Below, one piece after another: positions 56,170-64,000 of a DNA stretch of 64,000 nt (within the stretch, counting starts at the first letter, position 1; every line of letters begins with the position of its first letter). A program made the position numbers and the translations under genes. The stretch lies in assembly GCA_029641185.1 (NCBI GenBank), contig JAPWGK010000003.1:372001-436000 (forward strand). Reading direction: 5' to 3'. Origin of the DNA: Pseudofabraea citricarpa. Its lineage: Eukaryota; Ascomycota; Leotiomycetes; Helotiales; Dermateaceae. The notes below the pieces were generated by a model. That model was not told the origin of the DNA. It did not search any database and saw only the letters and a list, made by a program, of their open reading frames with translations.

Positions 56170-57991
56170 ATGGGCTTCGATAATTTGATGGTCTCTTTTG
56201 ACCGGGTAGTCACCAACGTTCTTGGTGAATGGGACATCTATTCCACCGTCATCTTCGGCAGTCTGGTCACTTTCTTCATCTACAGTGTCATCAACAGCCG
56301 TGATCCGGATGCACATCCTATGCTGTTAGCCAGGCAGGCCCAGGCATCTCCTGTAAGAATAAAGGGAGAGTCGGCCGTTTATCGCTCACATTCTGCGCCC
56401 CATGGAATCCCTCTCAACTCTGGCCTGAATGTGAAAGATCCCGGAGCTTCTAAATGGTCCCGCGGACGGGATGGCGACCTGCGGGATATTTGGCGAAAGG
56501 TGGTGGCTGGCCCAACTGACCACGAGGGTAAAGCCTCTGGGGAACCCGGAAGCATCTCTACCGTCCTGGGATCTGAGAAAGTTATCAAGCATGAGATTGG
56601 TTAGTCGTACTGGACCTTTATGCACCGCAGAAAACTAACTAGTATACAGCTGAAATAACTCGAGCAATCAATCTTATCGGCCAGCATATCAAGCAAAACG
56701 GCGGCAGTAATGTTGCTATTTATCTCCCGAATTCAGTGGAATTTTTGGCCACGCTATTTGCAGGCGCTTTCTACGAGCTCACAGTCATACTATTACCCTA
56801 CGAGCAATCACCCGAGACGATAGTTTCACTTCTCAAGCAATCGAATACGGATACAGTGGTTGCTGCTGCCGGTTCATTCCCATTCGACGGTGTGGCAAAG
56901 AACTACCCAGAATTGAAGCAGGTTATTTGGGTTGTGGATGAGGGCAACAAGCACCTTGACTGGAACGAGGTTCCTACAGGGACTGGTGGAGCAGTTAATG
57001 TGTCGACATGGCAAGAGATCATTCAGGATCAGCCAGCAAGTGCAGGTACCGAGTTGCCAGCACTTTCCAAGGAGAAAGATGATTTGAAGGCCGTTTTGGC
57101 CTTCTGGCCCTCGAAAGCCAATGGCCCGTATGAGCTTGTTAAATATACCCAAGCCAACTTGGTTGCTGGAATTGCTGCACAATTATCTGGTGTCCCAAAC
57201 ACAGCACGATTTGGCCCTGCTGATACTTTCCTAGCAGCCGATGCTTTGTCAACTGTCTATCCACTTGTTCTCACCCTCAGCGCACTGTTCTCTAACAGCT
57301 CATTGGTCCTCAACTCAGTTGCTGGTCGGAGTCCAGATCTGGTACTTGCCACTCAAGGGGCTGCCCCAACAATCATCGTAGCATCAGCCTCCACTCTTGC
57401 TAAGACACACGAGGAGACTGCCCAAAAGATGAACTCGTCGTTGTACAAAGCAGTCCACTGGTTCCAAACCCGTACTTTAGTCCAGAACGGAGTTATGCCA
57501 ATAGCCTCTTTCTTCTCACAGATGTACGACTCACTTCGACCTGTGATTGGCACGACGCCAGGAAAACTACGCCTGATCTACGTTTCCGAGCAAGCTGGTG
57601 CTGGAAGCACGCCTTTGAGTGGAACAGTCCTGTCCGATCTCCGAATCTACACCGGAGCAAGAGTCATATATGCTCTCACGGCTGCTAAGGTTGCTGGTGC
57701 AGTCTCTCAGACGAGCATGCATGATTACAGAATTACTGAACCCACCGAGAAACACTCTCACTTTGGTGCTCCGTTGAGTAGCATCGAGATTTTATTCATA
57801 GATACTAAGGATCACAAGACTACAGACGATAGTGCTGCAGGAGAGGTAAGAGATATAATTACATTCCGTATTGTGGAAAATAAGCTAATGCATTGTAGAT
57901 CGTGGCCAGAGGACCAGCTGTTGTTGGTGGTAAAGCTGCTTTAGGTGTATCGGGCAAAATGCTGTCTGATCATACCTTGGCTTACGTATAA
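56170..57991 (+). CDS. AMP-binding (acyl-CoA ligase-like) protein lacking the ATP loop
   Basis: Three exons, 56170-56599, 56650-57845 and 57899-57991, give 572 aa. Residues about 19-42 form one transmembrane helix (WDIYSTVIFGSLVTFFIYSV), suggesting anchoring in the ER or another membrane. The body aligns by eye with long-chain acyl-CoA synthetase-type ANL enzymes: NGGSNVAIYLPNSVEFLATL, then the ALFSNSSLVLNSVAGRSPDL and PTIIVASASTLAK blocks. The phosphate-binding loop, normally YTSGTTGxPKG, is replaced by FWPSKANGPYELVKYT (about residues 295-310). The C-terminal lobe with the catalytic lysine is missing: the protein ends soon after IVARGPAVVGGK. It is therefore probably a pseudoenzyme, conserved as an open frame. 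Role unknown. The start at 56170 has a good context; an upstream non-ATG extension was ignored. Confidence 0.8.
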
Positions 57992-58293
57992 ATTGTCGTT
58001 ATGCTATGCACATAGATGAGAAATCAATGAAGAACGACCAATGAAGGATACCAATTTCATGTATTTCGCAAGATTGATCAAAGTTATCGATGAGGTTGTG
58101 ACCTGATGGAGGAACATGTGCAGATGGAAATATAAGTGCAGTTCACATTATGCTAGCTAGGATCTACATGATGCATAATTCCTACCATGCCGTACCCAAT
58201 TCCAGATAGCCTCACAGCCACATTGCAGAACTCCCTCCAACGCCTCCTCATAAACACATTACGACAAGTTCGCTCATCAGGATAGCCAAGTAT
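57992..58293. other. Short convergent intergenic region
   Basis: About 300 bp between the AMP-binding-like gene and MCM5; 3' flanks only. Confidence 0.4.
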
Positions 58294-60617
58294 TTAAGCA
58301 CCACTCCTATAGACCTGACTGCCCTGGCCTCTAATCTGTACCGTATCTCTCCGTTGCAGCACGACTAATGCTCTGTTAAGACTCATCTCACTATAACCCT
58401 TGCCTTCAACAATCTCTCTTCTGAGCGTCGCAAGACTCGTGCTCCATCCGATTGGCAGTCGCTTCTTTAATTCCTCTTCTAACTTTGCAACTTCGTCGTT
58501 CAACTCTTTGCTGCCTTGCCCACTACCCATATTGACTGCGTCCATGGTAGAAGCCAAGAACAAGCGGATTGCTTCGTCGACATGTGACTCGTTGGCGATG
58601 GGGGAGAGGGAAAGTTTAGCGAGTGATTCGGTAATACGGATAATGGCTTCTAGTTGACGGACTGTGATGGGGATAGAAGAGCGGGCATTTGCTTCAATCT
58701 CAGCTGCATGGACTTGCTTCCGGATTGAAACGAAGTGTGACGAGAGCTTCTCTGCAGCTTCGGCACTGAGTCTTGGAGCGCATCTCCTACGTTTTGTTAG
58801 CTGTGGTACATGAAAGAGCTTATATTATGACTTACGATTTGCAGTAGCTGATATATCGCTTCATCTTGTCGACAGGAATCTCCGATTCAACTTGCTCTTC
58901 AACTCCTCTTCCTCCTCTGTGGATACCCATAACGTGCTTGGCAATCTTCTCATCACGACCTCGCTCATGGTCATCTTTGACGATGAAGATCATATCGAAA
59001 CGGGACAGAATAGTAGTTTGGAAATCGATGTTCTCACCAGGGGACTTGAGATCGTCATATCGGCCAAAAATAGGATTGGCAGCAGCTAGGACTGACGTCC
59101 GAGCGTTCAAAATCGTAGTGATACCTGCCTTTGCAATGGAAATTGTTTGTTGTTCCATGGCTTCGTGGATGGCAACTCTGTCCTCGTCTCTCATCTTGTC
59201 GAACTCATCAATGCAAACAACTCCGCCATCAGCCAAAACCATGGCACCACCCTCAAGGTAGAATTCTCGAGTTGTGTGATCTCGCTGAACGGAAGCTGTA
59301 AGACCTGCTGCGGATGAACCCTTTCCAGATGTGTAAATAGCAATAGGTGCAACTTTCTCAACAAACTTCAACAATTGTGACTTTGCAGTACCGGGGTCAC
59401 CAAGTAATAGAACGTTGATGTCGCCACGAAGCTTCATTCCATCAGGCAAGATCTTTTTTGATCCACCAAGAAGTAAGCATGCAATGGCCTTTTTGATATC
59501 ATTGTTTCCGTAAATGGATGGTGCAATACAATCTGCAAAGACTTTGTAAAGATCTGGTCTTCGGCTCATCTCTAAAAATTCCTGTTCTTCCTCTTCAGAA
59601 AAGATGGCACTTCCTTTCGCTGTATGGTCAACATCACTGTGTATTCCAACTGCTCGTAAATATGGCGTCCGAATAGCTACTGCAGATGTTGTCGAACTGC
59701 TCTTGGATTGCTTGTTCTGATAAATCGAAAAGATTCCAGTGATCATACATCTCGACCCAGGCACAACACGGTTTGTAAGATATCGATCGGTGGATATCAG
59801 GACATGCCGTGGCAGCTCTCCAACCGGTACTTGATCTGGAGCTTCTTGAAGTTTGATAATTTGTTGATCCACAAACCTGCACTCTTCGTGAACGACAAAG
59901 AATGGATCCATCGGACACCTTTCGGCCATGTCTCCATCCATTCTTGAGGCATCGCATATTCGTGGAAGCGATACACCAGAAAATCCTCCTGCTACTGGTA
60001 AGACTCTGGTGGAATGGCAATTGCGACATTGAATATGGAGTTCCGTGGCCTTTGATGATGTGACTGAGGCACCAATGACTATACCAGGGACTCTAACTAG
60101 ACGTGAGATTGTTAAGGCGTCAAGACTCCGGATCGAAATATCGCCTGCTGACGAGTGGAGAAGGAGTTGGTGGGGTTCGAGTTTGGGCTCCTTGACGGAG
60201 GGGTATACTATGCGATGTGTGCATTTCTTTAGGGCGGCTTCAAACTGCATCGTCATCAGCACCCAGGAATCCAGCGTCACTTTGTCTTCTTACCAATGGG
60301 ATGATTTCCGCAGGCTCAGTGACCAGTCTGTGTGCCAGCTCTTCGTTGAAGGAGATCAAGTGTCCCACGTCAACATCGCAATAGTACTGTTTTAATAGTA
60401 CATTCTCGCGGATTTGGTCTCTGGTATTTCAATTAGCTCTATCATCCGCAGCGCAGTACCCCATCTTCGGATTTACTGACCTGTAAATAAAGGCGTTGTC
60501 CAGGCGAAATTGGAGGATAAAGTTCTCTAGCTGATTTTGCACTTGTTGACGAGTATCCTCATTGTCGCCATAGTCGGGCGCAAGTACTGGCAGAGAGAAT
60601 ACAGAGCGTCGATCCAT
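58294..60617 (-). CDS. MCM5: DNA replication licensing factor MCM5
   Basis: Subunit of the MCM2-7 replicative helicase. Exons 60617-60481, 60420-60294, 60244-58836 and 58786-58294 give 721 aa, the normal length. The zinc-binding segment starts CRNCHSTR (Cys161, Cys164). Walker A is [12 protein letters not shown] (about 368-379), Walker B is CIDEFDKM (about 432-439), and the arginine finger lies in [10 protein letters not shown]. The MCM box ends at HVMGIHRGG. The C-terminus carries a winged-helix region ([20 protein letters not shown]). The start [20 protein letters not shown] is the usual Mcm5 N-terminus. It is divergent from VPS54 with 615 bp between. Confidence 0.96.
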
Positions 60618-61232
60618 GTTGTGGGGGTGTCAGTTGAGTCTGGTGGTGATGCAATGTTGTTGTGGTGTTGAAAAGTTCAGCAAACCCCTTTCGCAATCAA
60701 ACTCGCGAGGCGCGTAGTCGACCGAGGGGGACGCGCTCTAGCGTGTCCTGGAGCTAAAGTGGTTTTGACCCATGTTCCTTCCCCCCATGCCCATGTCCCC
60801 TGATTCTGAGTCCGGCCTGCCAAGCGACCAAGCGACGTGGTTTGGGAAATCACGAGCGCCCGGAAGGCTGAAGGCTGACAGATACGTACTCACTCACTCA
60901 CTGCCTATCTCCAAAGCTCACCATGAACATGCTTTTTGTACCACTACCATTGCCCTTACGCCTAACTATAGCCAGCCTCGCAAGCCAGTCCTTTGTTCAC
61001 TCCTTATGATACCCCAATAGCCATTCACGAACGCCAACAATCAAGTTGACCTGTCCTTTTCCACTCGGAGCCGCCGTGGCAGTATCTCTCGACATTCTTC
61101 TAATCCGTTCGTCGCATCTGGCTTCGGTAATTGCAGTGTCTGGGAAGCGTCGTTAGCAACTGCGGCTTTGGGGGAGGTGGTCTGGATCGTAGCAATTGAA
61201 GGGGTGAGGGCCGTTGGGCAACCGTTGAAGTG
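60618..61232. promoter_or_regulatory. Divergent promoter region, MCM5 and VPS54
   Basis: About 615 bp. A short chance frame at 60772-61020 has no domain. No perfect ACGCGT cell-cycle box was seen, although ACGCGC/ACGCGCT occurs near 60731. Confidence 0.4.
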
Positions 61233-64000
61233 ATGGCCTCCAATTCACCAGCACCCTCCATACGGTCGCGGACGTCGGTGGACGATTTCTCTCCTCTATC
61301 TCCTACGCACCGTAGTGAGTATCCTTTCCCGAGGTAAGTAGTGGGAATGCTTTGTCGTGCATGTCTCATGTAATGCCGTACTGATAAGCCACAGGCCGGG
61401 CTCAAATGGGAGGTTCGGTGCTAGACGTCTCTCAACTGCAAGTTCGATACATTCGATCGGGGGCGCATTAGACACATCCTCGAATTGGCATGGTCTTACT
61501 GAGTCGGGCCAGAATGGTAAACAAGTGAAGAAATATTCAATATCCAGAAGCCCGCTGACATATACAAGCCATATCCACACTACTCCAACCGCCCATCGTC
61601 CGAACCGGCCTTCTTCCTCACACCTCAGCTCCAGCATCCAGCGCTCATAAACCACCAACGTCACGAGATATCCCTCTTGTAACCCTCACGAATATACCCC
61701 ACGTTGAACCAACAGAATTCCAAGCCTACTTGACACAAGTTGCTCCACTATACGATGCATTGCAGAGAGCGAAAGAAAACGAAGATGAAGGGGGAACACA
61801 GATTATGAGGAGGGGTACTGCAATGGATGATTTCTCAGATTTGCTGGAAGAAACCCGGTCTAGCAAACGGCCCAACATATCCCGCAAAGCTTCATTAGCT
61901 TCCCTTGCTTCATCCATCGAAAGTCCTATGCCACGGAGAAGATCAAGTGGAGGGCTAGGAAAGCGCATAGTGCATGCGCCAACCCCATTATCAACAATAC
62001 CAACCGTATATTTCGACGAGAATTTCCATCTCGAAAACCCGCGCACTTTTGATGTAGTTAGTGAGCGTTCCGAGGTTGTGCGACCAGCTCCTGGAACGCC
62101 AGATGAGCGTAAATCGAATGGGAGTGCAGTTGGTCCTAGAAAGGCTTTGGCTACCAATGCGATTCTGCAGGAGAAACTCTCTTGGTACATGGATACGATC
62201 GAAGTCCACTTGATCTCATCTATTTCAACAGCATCAACGTCTTTCTTCGCAGCACTGGGATCGCTAAGAGAGCTGCATTCTGAGGCTGCAGATTCGGTAG
62301 AGAAGATCAAAGCGCTACGGAAGGAGCTAGAATTATTGGATCAAGAAATGGCTGTTGGTGGTCTCAATATCGTGAACAAGCGACGGAGGAAAGAGAATTT
62401 AAAACAACTCAGTGAAGCTGTTCAACAATTGAAGAGCATTGTTGAGGCAGTCGATAATTGCGAATCTTTGGTGGAAGGTGGTGACATCGAAAATGCATTG
62501 GATGCTATTGATGATTTAGAGAAGCTCATAGCTGGTGAGACCAGCGCAGATTCTGACATCAAACTTCGAGATCTCAGAGGTGCAACAGCACTCCAGGGCG
62601 TCACGACTGACATGGATACTTTAAGATTCCGAATTGGACGCGCATTTGAGACAAGATTCTTGAACGCTTTACTCGGAGACTTGAGGAATCACGTAGAGTC
62701 GGTTTCAACATCTGACACTCTTCAACGTTGGAGCATTGCATCGCAAAGGTCCAGAGGTGGACCAAATCGCGAGCAGTCAGTTCAACCAACTTACTTATCA
62801 ATGAGCGATGATTTTAGATCCGAGCTGAAAGCCAATCTGACCGGTCTGCATCGATCGCGACATACCTCTCCGGCTACCAGTGCTTACAGGGAAGCTGTTT
62901 TGCGGGAAGTGAGATACATCATCAAGAGGCCTTTGCCAGCTTCAAATGATGACGATAATGATTCTATGATGTCGGCTTCCACAATGGGAGGAGGGAAACA
63001 GTTGACGCAGCAGGAAAAATCAACCATACTAGCCCGAAATTTGCGGGCGTTGGAAGCAGAAGATGCCGAGGATCTACTCAAAAAAGTATACATTGGTATC
63101 GGAGAAACCCTCCGTAGATTGGGTACACAGGTAAAAGTATTATTAGACGTAACGAGTACTCTCGGAGATCCCACGGAAGGGTTGAAATCACCGCCTCAAA
63201 CTCCGAAAGTTACAGCCATTGATGCTCGAAAAACAACAGGTCGACCTCGGGCATCAAGTCGAGCGATGCAAGAAGAAATGCATCAGGCACTTGACATGTC
63301 AAACCTACTAGGTCAAGCAGTCGACATCGCCCAAGAAAGAATAGTAAAAGTGTTACGAGTACGATCTGAACAGAGTACGCATCTTCCAGTTGACAGATTT
63401 CTTCGATACTTTACACTGAATCTTCTTTTTGCGAATGAATGCGAGGCGGTTTCCGGAAGAGGTGGGACAGCATTGAAGACTGTAGTAAACGGTCATATTA
63501 AGGACTTTGTACATCAGCTCAGTGAAACTGAACGGCAAAAGCTCGCAGAGGGCATGGGATCTGACCCCTGGAATGCCAAAGATTTCACCGATGACGATAA
63601 AGAGCAACTGTCTCGAATACTTGCTGCTAGTACTCAAGACCCTGAAGCTTGGACAACCGGAAGCACACTTTGGGCTGTAGTACCTCCTGGCAGTACGGAT
63701 GTTGCCACGAACGGTGCTGCACAGACCAATGGTGGAACAGCTGTCAAGACACGATCAGCAGCCATTGATTCAGAATCGTTTATTCTTCCTGTATCTGCTA
63801 TTCTCTGCTTGCACGGCCTGACTCAGTTTTTGCATCTAAATGCCGGCATCCCATCGATGACCTTGGAACTTGGTAGCTCAATCGTGTCATACCTTACACT
63901 TTTTAACTCCCGTTGCACACAACTTATTCTGGGCGCGGGCGCTACCCGTTCTGCAGGCCTGAAGAATATTACCACAAAACATCTTGCACTCGCAGCTCAA
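61233..64000 (+). CDS. VPS54: GARP complex subunit VPS54 (partial, C-terminus off the right edge)
   Basis: Tethering factor of the Golgi-associated retrograde protein complex, which captures endosome-derived vesicles at the trans-Golgi. Exons 61233-61333, 61395-61516 and 61569 to the window end; the frame is still open at base 64000. The N-terminus MASNSPAPSIRSRTSVDDFS is Ser/Pro-rich. The donor of intron 1 is GTAAGT at 61334 rather than the GTGAGT at 61315, because only the former gives an open frame (YPFPRPGSNGRFGARRL). Family blocks are KLSWYMDTIEVHLISSISTA, SFFAALGSLRELHSEAADSV, LTQFLHLNAGIPSMTLELGS and LFNSRCTQLILGAGATRSAG. About 885 residues are present in the window. Confidence 0.93.

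Noticed and set aside
61315..61333. GTGAGT at 61315 as donor of VPS54 intron 1
   Set aside because: Joining from it gives an early stop; the GTAAGT at 61334 keeps the frame and conserved flow.
1..64000. tRNA, rRNA and CRISPR arrays
   Set aside because: A scan by eye for T-loop GTTCGA contexts and regularly spaced repeats gave no convincing candidate. A covariance-model search was not possible.

Overview
The window is nuclear DNA of a filamentous ascomycete (Pezizomycotina). Genes are split by short introns of about 40-110 nt with GTAAGT-like donors and CTAAC/CTGAC-like branch points. The gene set is typically fungal: Zn2Cys6 regulators, HET and NACHT domains, RTA1, tannase, TRK, POM34 and GARP. 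The overall feel is Leotiomycete-like, but that is an inference, not a placement.

Left part (1-25.4 kb): housekeeping genes surround a small accessory island. In order: proteasome alpha-4 (runs off the left edge), a mitochondrial FAD-linked D-2-hydroxyacid dehydrogenase, a tannase/feruloyl esterase-family hydrolase and an RTA1 membrane protein. Then come three divergent paralogues of a ten-cysteine secreted protein family (7.1-10.8 kb), a UPC2-like Zn2Cys6 factor, an AT-rich stretch with a solo LTR, and a BTB protein. Mitoribosomal bL19 stands divergently beside a predicted mitochondrial protein. Cysteine synthase, condensin subunit 3 and an unrecognised gene follow.

Middle (25.9-43.4 kb): a second Zn2Cys6 regulator, a FAD amine/amino-acid oxidase and an MFS transporter look like a small catabolic or uptake unit. 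A gene-poor, repeat-bearing stretch follows. It leads to a HET-NACHT-ankyrin NLR gene, a 760-bp hAT-like element with an 8-bp target duplication that is itself split by a solo LTR with a 5-bp duplication, and a GC-rich amidoligase-fold gene with internal repeats. This is the most accessory part of the window.

Right part (44-64 kb): conserved cell biology genes. These are a TRK potassium transporter whose first splice junction seems to create a stop, an epoxide-hydrolase-like gene lacking catalytic residues, HID1, POM34, an AMP-binding-fold protein lacking the ATP loop, MCM5 and VPS54 (runs off the right edge).

Exon models were made by eye from splice signals, reading-frame arithmetic and known family sequences. 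Function rests on motif recognition without database searches. No tRNA, rRNA or CRISPR array was seen.
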